Source: Rivularia sp034931125 (GTDB lineage Bacteria > Cyanobacteriota > Cyanobacteriia > Cyanobacteriales > Nostocaceae). From it: DNA of 64,000 nt. Under the pieces are notes generated by a model. The model did not search any database. It was given only the letters and a program-made list of their open reading frames with translations, and was not told the origin of the DNA. Numbering within the stretch: the stretch's first letter is position 1; each line of letters begins with the position of its first letter. Shown here one piece after another: positions 23,013 to 32,336 of the stretch. The stretch covers positions 1-64,000 of the forward strand of contig NZ_JAYGHM010000016.1 in assembly GCF_034931125.1 (NCBI RefSeq), in the 5' to 3' direction. The translations under genes and the position numbers were made by a program.

Positions 23013-24656
23013 ATGGATACAGCAGAACTACTAGTCAAATGCTTGGAAAATGAAGGGGTGGAATATGTATTTGGACTCCCCGGTGAAGAGAATTTACACG
23101 TTTTGGAGGCTTTGAAGAAATCTTCAATTAAGTTTATTACTACCCGTCACGAACAAGGTGCGGCTTTTATGGCGGATGTCTACGGACGTTTGACTGGTAA
23201 GGCTGGCGTGTGTCTTTCTACACTTGGTCCCGGTGCCACTAATTTAATGACTGGGGTGGCAGATGCAAACTTGGATGGTGCGCCATTGGTAGCAATTACC
23301 GGACAGGTGGGAACCGATAGAATGCATATCGAATCTCACCAATATTTAGATTTGGTAGCAATGTTTGCGCCAGTTACTAAGTGGAATAAGCAAATTGTTC
23401 GTCCGAGTATTACCCCAGAAGTTGTCCGCAAAGCTTTCAAACGAGCGCAAAGAGAAAAGCCGGGTGCAGTACATATTGACTTACCAGAAAATATTGCCGC
23501 AATGTCCGTAGAAGGTAAGCCTTTACGTAAGGATAATGAAGAAAAAACTTATGCTTCTTTTGGAACTATTAGAGCTGCTGCTGCGGCAATTTCTCAAGCT
23601 ACCAACCCGATAATTTTAGTTGGAAATGGAGCAATTCGGGCAAAAGCTAGCGATGCGGTAACTCAATTTGCTACCGACTTAAATATTCCGGCTGCCAATA
23701 CTTTTATGGGTAAAGGCATAATTCCTTATACTCATCCTTTGGCTTTGTGGACAGTAGGATTGCAGCAACGAGATTTTAGTATTTGCGGTTTTGATAATAC
23801 CGATCTAGTAATTGCAATTGGCTACGATTTAATTGAATTTTCGCCCAAAAAATGGAATCCTGATGGTAATATTCCGATTATTCATATTGGTTCAAAGTTA
23901 GCAGAAATCGATAGCAGCTATATTCCGGAAGTGGAAGTAGTCGGCGATATAAGTGATTCTTTAAATGAAATTTTGAAGGTAGCAAATCGACACGATAAAG
24001 CCCAACCTTACGCAATTAAACTTAGAGAAAATATTCGTGCCGATTACGAATTTCACGCTAAAGACGAAGGATTTCCCATTAAACCGCAAAAGCTAATTTA
24101 CGACTTACGGCAGGTGATGGGGCCCGAAGATATTGTAATATCCGATGTCGGCGCACATAAAATGTGGGTTGCCCGTCACTATCATTGTCATAGTCCAAAT
24201 ACCTGTATTATTTCTAATGGTTTCGCGGCAATGGGAATTGCTATTCCTGGAGCTTTAGCAGCGAAATTAGTTCATCCCAACCGTAAAGTTGTAGCCGTTA
24301 GCGGTGACGGTGGTTTTATGATGAACTGTCAAGAATTAGAAACAGCTTTGCGAGTTGGTACACCATTTGTGACGCTGGTTTTTAATGATGGTGGCTACGG
24401 GTTGATCGAGTGGAAACAGGAAAATCAATTTGGTGAAGGTAAAGCATCTTTTATCAAATTTGGCAATCCCGACTTTGTTAAATTTGCCGAAAGTATGGGA
24501 TTGAAAGGTTATCGAGTCGAATCTGCTACTGATTTCATTCCTATTCTTAAAGAAGCCCTAGCGCAAGACGTTCCAACGGTAATTGATTGTCCCGTCGATT
24601 ATCGAGAAAATATGCAGTTTACCAAAAAAGCCGGAGATTTAAACTGTGCGGTTTAA
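23013..24656 (+). CDS. 2-oxoglutarate decarboxylase (acetolactate-synthase-like ThDP enzyme)
   Basis: 547 residues of the pyruvate-oxidase/acetolactate-synthase fold. The activating Glu lies in TTRHEQGAAFMADVYGR at about 43-59, and the thiamine-diphosphate motif GDGG...FND spans about 429-458. Such genes are usually labelled acetolactate synthase. The position just after succinate-semialdehyde dehydrogenase, as in the biochemically shown Synechococcus 7002 pair, points to 2-oxoglutarate decarboxylase instead. It is a distant paralog of ScyA at 43010-44854. A GGGG-containing ribosome-binding site precedes the ATG; heptamer repeats (aaaatct) fill the gap to the upstream gene. Confidence 0.85.
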   Translation: MDTAELLVKCLENEGVEYVFGLPGEENLHVLEALKKSSIKFITTRHEQGAAFMADVYGRLTGKAGVCLSTLGPGATNLMTGVADANLDGAPLVAITGQVGTDRMHIESHQYLDLVAMFAPVTKWNKQIVRPSITPEVVRKAFKRAQREKPGAVHIDLPENIAAMSVEGKPLRKDNEEKTYASFGTIRAAAAAISQATNPIILVGNGAIRAKASDAVTQFATDLNIPAANTFMGKGIIPYTHPLALWTVGLQQRDFSICGFDNTDLVIAIGYDLIEFSPKKWNPDGNIPIIHIGSKLAEIDSSYIPEVEVVGDISDSLNEILKVANRHDKAQPYAIKLRENIRADYEFHAKDEGFPIKPQKLIYDLRQVMGPEDIVISDVGAHKMWVARHYHCHSPNTCIISNGFAAMGIAIPGALAAKLVHPNRKVVAVSGDGGFMMNCQELETALRVGTPFVTLVFNDGGYGLIEWKQENQFGEGKASFIKFGNPDFVKFAESMGLKGYRVESATDFIPILKEALAQDVPTVIDCPVDYRENMQFTKKAGDLNCAV

Positions 24657-24688
24657 TCGTAGAAATTAGAAATACTACCGCAAACAAT

Positions 24689-24714
24689 GTAGAGACGTAG
24701 CATTGCTACGTCTT
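24689..24714. repeat. Dispersed palindrome, family C, copy 2
   Basis: tagagacgtagcattgctacgtctttat, a palindrome of the same type as 19917-19944, 32 bp after the decarboxylase stop, where it may help end transcription. Confidence 0.6.
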
Positions 24715-24805
24715 TATTAAGTATGGCGATCGCAACTTTTGATTGCTGGCGATCGCGCTGCTGCAAGCAGAACGTCATCAATCTGTAAAAATCTAGCTGT
24801 ACGTC

Positions 24806-25207
24806 TTAACTAGTAACTAGTTCCCAGTCTCCGACTGGGAACTCCTGTATGTGAGGCTCTGCCTCAAGTATATTAAGAGGCTCTGCCTAGGCTGTTGACT
24901 CTGTGCTTTTTTTTGCACTAAAAGTTCATACAGTTTTTTTGTTGAATTTTGACGGTCGGCAGAGCCGACTGTCATGGGTTCCCAGGCTCAGCCTGGGAAC
25001 CAGTTATTAACTAGTAACTAGTTCCCAGTCTCCGACTGGGAACTCCTGTATGTGAGGCTCTGCCTCAAGTATATTAAGAGGCTCTGCCTAGGCTGTTGAC
25101 TCTGTGCTTTTTTTTGCACTAAAAGTTCATACAGTTTTTTTGTTGGCTTTTGACGGTCGGCAGAGCCGACTGTCATGGGTTCCCAGGCTCAGCCTGGGAA
25201 CCAGTTA
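24806..25207 (+). repeat. Tandem 201-bp duplication built of hairpins
   Basis: Two almost identical copies in direct order, 24806-25006 and 25007-25207. Each holds gttcccagtctccgactggg, gaggctctgcctc, a T-run, cggtcggcagagccgactg and ttcccaggctcagcctggga hairpins. A partial rearranged piece (cctaggcagagcctctc, ggttcccagacacagcctgg) follows to about 25285. No protein is encoded. A single short hairpin of the same family is at 51816-51838. Confidence 0.9.
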
Positions 25208-25424
25208 ACCAGTTATAAATTCTATCAAAATCAACAGCCTAGGCAGAGCCTCTCGACAAGGGTTCCCAGACACAGCCTGGGAACAAAAAAATAAAGCTAG
25301 TACGTTTGTAGCGCACCCTATAAGATTCTATTAACAATTACGCCAAAATGTATTTATTCACTCTTGAAAATAACCTCTACAAATAGTTTTCTAAGAATGT
25401 AGCGAAAAAAGGTTATTATATCCA

Positions 25425-26333
25425 ATGGATGAAAAGCGTCTCCAGATTTATTTCGATATTATAAATCAGCTACTTATAACCGCGAGCAGCGAACAAGCAG
25501 AACCGAAAAATTTAGATGCTGACCCCGAATATGTTGATGCTGGGTTAGTAGAAACAATGATGCAAGTAGCTCAGGGCTTTTCTGAGGAAGGGAATCAAGA
25601 TACTGCTGATTTTTTGACTACCGTTGCAACTCAGTTAGGTGATGCTCTGGGATTACCAATAACAAATTCGAGTGTAAAAAATCAAGCTGACTTATTAATT
25701 CAAGCGTTATTAGCTACCGAAGAAACCGAAGGCAACCCGGAAGTCGTGTATCCTTTGCTGCACAATAATATTGAGTTGCTCGATGATAAATTCGCTGAAG
25801 TTTTGCGAAATTGGGTAGTAGATGCCATTTCTCAGTCGAGTTCCGAACAAGCAGAAGACATCGCTGCAACTATTGGTATTTTCAGTAGCTTGATGCATGA
25901 ATTCCCTTTAGGTAAGCGTGTCAATAATCTAGAAATTGCGATCGCGGGTTATGAAACCATAAGTTCTGTATTTACTTCTGCCAATTATCCCGAACAATGG
26001 GCAGCAACTCAATATAATTTAGGAAATGCTTATGGCGATCGCATTAACGGGAAAAAAGCCGAGAATGTCGAAAAGGCAATTGATTGCTATCAATCTGCAT
26101 TACAAGTTCACACCCGCGAAACATATCCCTACGAATGGGCAATGATTCATAATAATTTAGGTAGTGCTTACAGTAATAGAGTTGAGTCAGATAAGACGGA
26201 AAATCTTAACAAAGCTATTCATCATTACGAAACTGCATTGCAAGTTCATACCAAACAAGCATATCCTGATGAATGGAAAATGACTCAAACTAATCTGGCA
26301 GCAGCTTATCTAGAAAAAGGGAATAAAAGTTAG
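25425..26333 (+). CDS. Tetratricopeptide-repeat protein
   Basis: 302 residues. The N-terminal half (about 1-170) is helical without a recognised domain. The C-terminal part carries three TPR-type repeats of about 45 residues: YPEQWAATQYNLGNAYGDR, YPYEWAMIHNNLGSAYSNR and YPDEWKMTQTNLAAAYLEK. The spacing with Y-P-x-E-W at the start of each is the form common in cyanobacterial proteins that carry a CHAT protease or other effector domain, but no such domain follows here; the chain ends just after the third repeat. It may be a stand-alone adaptor or a shortened gene. Confidence 0.8.
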   Translation: MDEKRLQIYFDIINQLLITASSEQAEPKNLDADPEYVDAGLVETMMQVAQGFSEEGNQDTADFLTTVATQLGDALGLPITNSSVKNQADLLIQALLATEETEGNPEVVYPLLHNNIELLDDKFAEVLRNWVVDAISQSSSEQAEDIAATIGIFSSLMHEFPLGKRVNNLEIAIAGYETISSVFTSANYPEQWAATQYNLGNAYGDRINGKKAENVEKAIDCYQSALQVHTRETYPYEWAMIHNNLGSAYSNRVESDKTENLNKAIHHYETALQVHTKQAYPDEWKMTQTNLAAAYLEKGNKS

Positions 26334-26450
26334 GAGTTAGGAGTTAGAAATTAGGAGTTAGGAGTTAGGAGTTAGGAGTTATAAAAAACCTTCTTTCGGC
26401 TTCTTATGAGAGGACAATCTAAAATTTAAAATCTAAAATCTAAAATCCAT
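26329..26450 (+). repeat. Heptamer arrays
   Basis: Runs of ggagtta (about 26331-26383) then aaaatct/aaaattt (about 26412-26450), typical short tandem heptamers of filamentous cyanobacteria. Confidence 0.85.
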
Positions 26451-26505
26451 TGACGCGAAAGCGTCTATCCAAAATTTAAAAACTCCCTATTCCCTTTTAT
26501 TAAAT

Positions 26506-26946
26506 ATGAAAAAAGTATTATTCCTGTGTACGGGTAACTATTACCGCAGTCGTTTTGCTGAAAAATTATTTAATGATTTAGCTACTCAAAAAGGTCTAGA
26601 TTGGCAAGCTGATTCCCGTGGTTTAGCACTCGAACGCGGTACTAATAATGTTGGGGCAATTTCCCATTATGCGGTTGCGGCTCTCAAAGAACGCGGAATT
26701 AATCTATTAGTAGAAGAACGTTTTCCTCAATCTGCAATTGAACAAGATTTCCAGCAATTTGATTTAATAATTGCCGTTGATGAATCGGAACATCGTCCTT
26801 TAATGCAGCAGCGTTTTCTTCCGTGGATAGATAATATTCAATATTGGTTGATCCACGATATTGATAAAACTTCTCCTCAAGAAGCTTTGGGGGAATTGGA
26901 GAAAAATGTACGAGAATTAATTGAAAATTTAAGACTTAATAATTGA
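26506..26946 (+). CDS. Low-molecular-weight protein phosphatase-like protein
   Basis: 146 residues with the P-loop LFLCTGNYYRSRFAEKLF near residues 5-22, that is C-x5-R with Cys8 and Arg14, and a later HDIDKTSP whose Asp fits the general acid position. Family members are tyrosine phosphatases or arsenate reductases; a standard arsenate reductase would carry extra cysteines, which are absent, favouring phosphatase activity. YY replaces the usual small residues in the P-loop, so the substrate may differ. Stand-alone gene. Confidence 0.75.
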   Translation: MKKVLFLCTGNYYRSRFAEKLFNDLATQKGLDWQADSRGLALERGTNNVGAISHYAVAALKERGINLLVEERFPQSAIEQDFQQFDLIIAVDESEHRPLMQQRFLPWIDNIQYWLIHDIDKTSPQEALGELEKNVRELIENLRLNN

Positions 26947-27115
26947 AAAACATTTTCTCTCTATATTTATATATGTCCGGTGCAGTACCGACAGATGATT
27001 AAAGTCAGGTGTACTGTTTAGATGAGTATTAAAATAAATTAGCGGTAATCAACCGTTAATTATCTTTACTTGTATACTCAAAACCTTTTAACATTTGGTT
27101 AAGATTTTAACTTAA

Positions 27116-27244
27116 TATAGCGGTTTTCGTTCGGGTCTAATACACTTTGAAACCTCACCCCGCCGACCGCACCCCTCTCCTTAGTAAGGAGAGGGGAAGG
27201 GGGTGAGGTCAATTTTGTATTCTATTCAACTAAAAATCGCTATA
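27116..27244 (+). repeat. MITE-like element, family A, copy 3 (most complete)
   Basis: 129 bp with terminal inverted repeats tatagcggttttcg and aaaaatcgctata, and inner inverted pairs (cctcaccccgc / gggggtgagg, ctccttag/taaggag). No coding capacity. It fills the spacer before the Crp-type regulator gene. Confidence 0.8.
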
Positions 27245-27306
27245 TTTGAAATCCTATCCTGATGCAGTCGGTTTTTTAACCAACTACTCAATCAAGGATA
27301 GCTAAT

Positions 27307-28008
27307 ATGTATTACACATTAGAGAATCAACTACTTGCGGCTTTATCAGATTCAGAATATCAGCATCTAGCTCCTCATTTAGAAGAAATTTCGCTCGCTG
27401 CCGCCGAAATCCTCTACAAACCAGGAGAAAATATAGAATTTGTTTATTTTCCCCTGAATGCAATGATTTCTTTTACTTCGAGTCTAGATGAACGTTTAAC
27501 AATCGAAGTTGCTTTAGTAGGTAATGAAGGAATGGTCGGTCTTCCCGTTTTTTGGGGAGGAGATTCTACTATTAACACAGCCATAGTGCAAATTAAAGGC
27601 AATACCATGAAATTGGCTGCCGATGTACTTAGAAGTGAGTGCGTTCAAAATAAAACATTACGAAACTTATTGCTAATCTACACGCAATCACTATTTACTC
27701 AGGTTTCGCAGAATGGCGTATGTAGAGCCAATCATACTATAGAAAAGCAACTCGCTCGTTGGCTGCTGTCCGTCCAAGACTGCATACAGCTTGACGAATT
27801 TGTGCTAACTCAGGAATTTATCTCTCAAATGCTGGGAGTCCGTCGTGCTGGAGTTTCGGAAGCATCTACTGCTCTTCAAAAAATGGGACTAATTCGTTAC
27901 AGTCGCGGTCGGATTGAAATTCTTGATCGAATTGCCTTAGAGTCAGCTTCTTGCTCTTGCTACCACATCATCAAAAACGAGTTGATTCGCTTACTGGATA
28001 GCCGGTAA
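27307..28008 (+). CDS. Crp/Fnr-family transcription regulator, copy 1
   Basis: 233 residues. The N-terminal cyclic-nucleotide-binding-fold barrel is clear (LPLNAMISF-like FVYFPLNAMISF at about 41-52; VGNEGMVGLPVFWGG at about 74-88). The C-terminal winged helix (LTQEFISQMLGVRRAGVSEA and MGLIRYSRGRIEIL) is of the Crp type. The cAMP-binding phosphate-cassette residues are not recognisable, so a different effector or none is likely. A close paralog lies at 28745-29467, separated by a MITE. An AAGGATAG site precedes the ATG. Confidence 0.85.
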   Translation: MYYTLENQLLAALSDSEYQHLAPHLEEISLAAAEILYKPGENIEFVYFPLNAMISFTSSLDERLTIEVALVGNEGMVGLPVFWGGDSTINTAIVQIKGNTMKLAADVLRSECVQNKTLRNLLLIYTQSLFTQVSQNGVCRANHTIEKQLARWLLSVQDCIQLDEFVLTQEFISQMLGVRRAGVSEASTALQKMGLIRYSRGRIEILDRIALESASCSCYHIIKNELIRLLDSR

Positions 28009-28099
28009 ACTCTTGAATCGATAAATTTGGGATACAACGCGAATTTTGCCACAAGGAACCAAAACTTGGCAAGTTTCGCATTAATTTATTTATTGATGT

Positions 28100-28192
28100 T
28101 AGGACTTACGCAAGCCCCCCTTCCCAAGGGGGGTTGGGGGGATCAAAATTCTCTGGAACACTATATTTCCCGTTGTTGTTGCGTAAGTCCTA
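28100..28192. repeat. MITE with perfect terminal inverted repeats, family D
   Basis: Ends taggacttacgcaa and ttgcgtaagtccta match exactly in inverted order, 93 bp apart. Inside is a second hairpin (ccccccttcccaaggggggt). A partial relative with cttacgcac/gtgcgtaag arms is at 36368-36412. The remaining spacer between the two Crp genes is A+T-rich without a gene. Confidence 0.88.
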
Positions 28193-28744
28193 GATGTAAT
28201 AAAAAACTTTTTTTTAATTTAAATATTCTGATTTTAATCTTCACATTTAAGATAGCTAAGACTCACTTTTTTTATAACAAATATTAATTATTATTTAATT
28301 CTCCATAAAAACATAATTTTAGCGGAAATATTAGAAGATTATTTGTCAAAGATGCCTATATAGCAAGCATTCTAAGTTTATAAATAAAATCATATTTTTT
28401 ATAGCAATTTATAAATAGGACAATAATTATTAATTAAAAAATGGCGTGTATGCACGTTAAAGTACATACAGATATAATATATAAATATAGGATAAATAAA
28501 TATTTTTGTTGTGTTTAACCTTTTGCTGTTGAAAGCGAATTAAATGTTTTTTGAGGTTTTGCATTTATAGAAGACAAATTTTACCTAAAGCGGCAAATTT
28601 ACCCACGTTCATAGTGGGAGCGAGAATACACATAATTATTTAGTTCAATCATAAAGAAATAGAACAGCAAATACAGAATGTTTGCTTAAAATTGAGATTT
28701 TTTTTGTGTAGCCAGTATTTACTTGTAATAAGGAAAACATATAG

Positions 28745-29467
28745 ATGTCCGAATTAAATCGTGAATACACACAGAAGAACAAACTGTTAGCCGCTTTATC
28801 AGAATCGCAATACCAGCGGCTTGCTCCTAATCTAAAACAAGTGTCTTTACTCTCCGGTCAAATTCTTTACGAAGCGGAAGAACCGATACAATTCATTTAC
28901 TTTCCGGTGAGTGCAATGATTTCTGACGTTTATATAATGGAGAACGGCTTGACAACCGAAGTCGCCTTAGTGGGTAATGAAGGAATGGTTGGTCTTCCCG
29001 TTTTTTGGGGAGGAAATTCCTCCGTTAGCACCATTCAAGCGCAAGTTAGCGGTAATGCGATCGCCTTAGATGCGGGTGTATTTAAAAACGAGTGCAGCAA
29101 GCACGGTGAACTAACAAAACTATTACTACTCTACACTCAAGCCATATTTACTCAGATTTCGCTAAATGTTGCCTGCAATAGCCACCACGCGATTGAGCAA
29201 CGACTTGCTCGGTGGCTGCTTTCCGTCCAAGACTCCATGCAGCAAGAGGATATAGCGCTGACTCAGGAATTTATCTCCTATATGCTAGGAGTCCGTCGTG
29301 CTGGTGTGTCTGTAGCAGCTGGCATTCTTCAAGAGCGCGGCACAATTCACTACGTTCGCGGTCATATTACAATCTGCGATCGCCATGCTTTAGAAACAAC
29401 TGCTTGCGAGTGCTACAAGATAATTAAAGAGGACTACTCGCGCTTACTTGGTGTATTTCAGAATTAG
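28745..29467 (+). CDS. Crp/Fnr-family transcription regulator, copy 2
   Basis: 240 residues, a clear paralog of the previous regulator: YFPVSAMISD, the identical VGNEGMVGLPVFWGG core, and the same winged helix LTQEFISYMLGVRRAGVSVA. Differences concentrate in the effector-side barrel and in the last helix of the DNA-binding domain, so sensing and perhaps promoter choice have diverged. An AAGGAAAAC sequence precedes the ATG. It is followed on the same strand by the DUF1816 gene and a hybrid histidine kinase, but gaps of 300 and 54 bp make an operon uncertain. Confidence 0.85.
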   Translation: MSELNREYTQKNKLLAALSESQYQRLAPNLKQVSLLSGQILYEAEEPIQFIYFPVSAMISDVYIMENGLTTEVALVGNEGMVGLPVFWGGNSSVSTIQAQVSGNAIALDAGVFKNECSKHGELTKLLLLYTQAIFTQISLNVACNSHHAIEQRLARWLLSVQDSMQQEDIALTQEFISYMLGVRRAGVSVAAGILQERGTIHYVRGHITICDRHALETTACECYKIIKEDYSRLLGVFQN

Positions 29468-29766
29468 ATAATACTAAAGTTGCTTTTTTTGTCGCTTTAT
29501 GTATCCGTTAGCGTATAGACAGGAGTCGGCAAACAAATCTATTGTTTTTAATATATTGGTTTGTGTTCCCTGTTTGAAATATATTCTGTACGGAATTATC
29601 AGGCGATCGTCTAAAAAGAACATAAATTTAAACATAAAAAAAGCGGGCTTCTCGATTATTTTGCAAAATTTAAAAACCTCGCTCCATATACTTGCTATTG
29701 GAAAAAAGGTATTACTACCCAGAACGAGCGACAAATTAATTATTACCACTTCAAAAAAAAGGTGAT

Positions 29767-30003
29767 ATGGAATCTTTTCAAAATACTTTAGAACTAGCAT
29801 GGTGGGTAGTAATAAAAACCGAACAGCCCTCATGTACTTATTACTTCGGTCCTTTTGATAGCACTTGCGAAGCTCAACTTTATCAAAGTGATTATATTGA
29901 AGATTTAGTTGCAGAAAAACCCCAGGAAATTTATGTTGAAACTAGATATTGCCTACCAAACTTTCTAACTTTATGCAAAGAAGAATATCTTCAAACAATA
30001 TAG
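29767..30003 (+). CDS. DUF1816 protein
   Basis: 78 residues with the family core WWVVIKTEQPSCTYYFGPFD at about 12-31 and SDYIEDLVAEKPQEI. DUF1816 proteins are short, cyanobacteria-specific and of unknown function; some resemble a linker-polypeptide-like fold, but I cannot confirm that here. It ends 54 bp before the histidine kinase gene, so the two could be co-transcribed. Confidence 0.75.
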   Translation: MESFQNTLELAWWVVIKTEQPSCTYYFGPFDSTCEAQLYQSDYIEDLVAEKPQEIYVETRYCLPNFLTLCKEEYLQTI

Positions 30004-30056
30004 GTTCAAGGTGATATCTGTTAAATCATCGCTCAACAAAATTAGCTGTAAAAACC

Positions 30057-32033
30057 ATGTTGAACCAACAAAACAAAAAGTTATTCCGGGAAAAAGACCA
30101 AAGTCTATCGCTTATTGACTCCTTTGCAGTAAATCATAAATTTGGCGAAGCGATAACAAATCATCCTAGTGTTTTAGTGATTGTGCAAGACCGATTGGGG
30201 CAAATAGTTTGCTTTAATCAAGCTTGCGAAAGCATAGTTGGCTCTACTCTCGATCAAGTCAAAGGTAAATTTGTCTGGGATTTATGTATGATTCCAGAAC
30301 AAGTAGAAATGAGCCAAGCTGTTTTTCAACAAGTTTTGTCGGGCAAATATCCGGTTAAAAACGACAACTACCTGGTAGATAAAAACGGGAATTCTTATTT
30401 AATTTCTTGGTTTAATACAGCTTTAACCGATAGTTCTACTCGTGTTGAGTATGTTATCAGCGTTGGTTTTCATGTCACCCCGAATTTTCCGACGCTTGAC
30501 ACGGGACAATCTGAATGGAACAGTCAGAAATTTCGCGCTGTCTTCGATGAATCTTCAGAGTTTATGGCTTTATTGCAGCCAAATGGTCAGTTCATTGAAG
30601 CAAATCAAGCTCTTTTAGACTTTGCCAATTTGAGGCTGCTTGATATTGCGGGTAAATACCTGTGGAAAATGGACTGGTGGAAATCTGGAGATAAAACTCA
30701 AGCACAACTCAAGGACATAGTTTTACAAGCTCTAAAAGGTGAATCTGTTCGCTGCGAAATGGAATTGTTAGGAAATGACAAAAGTGAGAGAACCATCGAC
30801 TTTTCTCTTAAGCCCTTTAGAAATGAAATCGGAAAAGTCGTAATGCTGCGGCTTGAAGGTCGGGATATCACCGAAAAAAAGCAGCTAGAAGCCCAAGTTT
30901 TTCACCTCCAACGTCTCGAAAGTATTGCAATGCTTGCTAGCGGTATTGTCCACGACATTAACAATATCTTGACACCAGTTCTAGGAATAGCTCATCTTTT
31001 AAAGCATAGCTACAGAAATGCTGATGTGAAGACACACAAGTTACTGGATATACTCGAAACTAATGTAAAAAACGGTGCCAAACTAGTAGAACAGGTGCTG
31101 TCATACTCGCGGCCTGTCCGAGGAAAGCGCACGGAAATACAGGTCGGAAAGCTAATTTCGGAAGTTAAAGATTTTGCTCAAAGTAGCTTTCCTGAATCGA
31201 TTCAAATACATACACATATACCGCCAAATTTGTGGCTAATAAGAGGAGATGTCACGCAACTACATCAGGTTGTAATGAACCTTTGCATTAATGCACGGGA
31301 TGCAATGCCAAAAGGGGGAGCGCTGAGTATATCGGTTGATAATCTCTTTCTCGATGAAAACTATGTTCGGATTTGCCCTGATGCCAAAACTGGAGCCTAT
31401 ATTGAAATTACCGTTCTAGATGTGGGCAACGGTATTCATCCGGAAATATTAGACCAAATTTTTGAACCATTTTTTACAACAAAATTAGATGGCGGTACGG
31501 GGTTAGGGCTTTCAACCGTTAAAACCATTGTCAAAAACCACGGTGGTTTTATTCATGTATACAGCAAACCACAAGAAGAAACTATATTCAAAATTTACCT
31601 TCCGGCTTTGCAGCAACCAGATATTCAAGCGTTAAGAGAAACGCTACCTACTGGGAATGGGGAACTAATTCTGATTGTCGATGACGAACCCACCATTTGC
31701 AATATTACTAAAACCACCTTAGAAACATATGGTTATCGAGCGCTAGTTGCCACCGATGGATTTGAGGCGATCGCCCTTTATGCTCAACACAAGCATGAAA
31801 TAAAGACCGTATTGATGGACATAACAATGCCATTAATCAATAGTGAAAATGCAATCTATATGTTGCGAAAAATGAACCCGCAAATTCAAACTATTGCCCT
31901 AAGCGGATTTAATTGTGTCAGTCAGAGAGTTATAGCGATAGAAAACGGCGTTCAAGCATTTTTACCAAAGCCCTACACCACAGAAAGATTATTACAAACT
32001 GTTCACCAAGTAATACATGGAGAAGAGGAGTGA
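30057..32033 (+). CDS. Hybrid PAS sensor histidine kinase with a C-terminal receiver
   Basis: 658 residues and no membrane segment, so a cytosolic sensor. Order: PAS 1 (about 30-150, VLVIVQDRLGQIVCFNQACE), PAS 2 (about 160-275, FRAVFDESSEFMALLQPNG), HisKA with the phospho-acceptor His in GIVHDINNILTPV at about 300, the ATPase (N box MNLCINARDAMPKGG; G boxes DVGNGI and GGTGLGLST), and a receiver (LILIVDDEPT, phospho-Asp in VLMDITMP, Lys in LPKPYT). The domain set suits a phosphorelay. It lies 54 bp after the DUF1816 gene. The ligand of the PAS domains is unknown. Confidence 0.88.
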   Translation: MLNQQNKKLFREKDQSLSLIDSFAVNHKFGEAITNHPSVLVIVQDRLGQIVCFNQACESIVGSTLDQVKGKFVWDLCMIPEQVEMSQAVFQQVLSGKYPVKNDNYLVDKNGNSYLISWFNTALTDSSTRVEYVISVGFHVTPNFPTLDTGQSEWNSQKFRAVFDESSEFMALLQPNGQFIEANQALLDFANLRLLDIAGKYLWKMDWWKSGDKTQAQLKDIVLQALKGESVRCEMELLGNDKSERTIDFSLKPFRNEIGKVVMLRLEGRDITEKKQLEAQVFHLQRLESIAMLASGIVHDINNILTPVLGIAHLLKHSYRNADVKTHKLLDILETNVKNGAKLVEQVLSYSRPVRGKRTEIQVGKLISEVKDFAQSSFPESIQIHTHIPPNLWLIRGDVTQLHQVVMNLCINARDAMPKGGALSISVDNLFLDENYVRICPDAKTGAYIEITVLDVGNGIHPEILDQIFEPFFTTKLDGGTGLGLSTVKTIVKNHGGFIHVYSKPQEETIFKIYLPALQQPDIQALRETLPTGNGELILIVDDEPTICNITKTTLETYGYRALVATDGFEAIALYAQHKHEIKTVLMDITMPLINSENAIYMLRKMNPQIQTIALSGFNCVSQRVIAIENGVQAFLPKPYTTERLLQTVHQVIHGEEE

Positions 32034-32134
32034 GTATAATTCGTAATTCGTAATTCGTAATTAATGCCCCATAAATTAAATTTAGGGGCTTCGGTAGAGT
32101 CATTACCACGGATAAATCCGTTAATTAGCCCACG

Positions 32135-32283
32135 NNNNNNNNNNNNNNNNNNNNNNNNNNNNNNNNNNNNNNNNNNNNNNNNNNNNNNNNNNNNNNNNNN
32201 NNNNNNNNNNNNNNNNNNNNNNNNNNNNNNNNNNNNNNNNNNNNNNNNNNNNNNNNNNNNNNNNNNNNNNNNNNNNNNNNNNN
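32135..32283. other. Assembly gap (149 N)
   Basis: N run in the convergent spacer between the kinase gene and the LptD-like gene. The right flank is a tandem repeat, and the left flank does not match it, so the gap may also hide a repeat boundary. Confidence 0.95.
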
Positions 32284-32334
32284 GGGCGGGCTGAGGGCGG
32301 GCTGAGGGCGGGCTGAGGGCGGACTGAGGGCGGA
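32284..32334 (+). repeat. 11-bp G+C-rich tandem repeat
   Basis: gggcgggctga repeated about four to five times (last copies read gggcggactga), directly after the gap. It lies just outside the 3' end of the LptD-like gene. Confidence 0.85.
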
Positions 32335-32336
32335 CT

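Noticed and set aside
24806..25285. CRISPR array
   Set aside because: Only two long direct copies without spacers of regular size, and each copy is made of different hairpins.
28027..28287. 86-codon frame between the two Crp genes
   Set aside because: It runs through a MITE with perfect inverted ends (28100-28192) and ends in a low-complexity F/I/K-rich tail; no family features.
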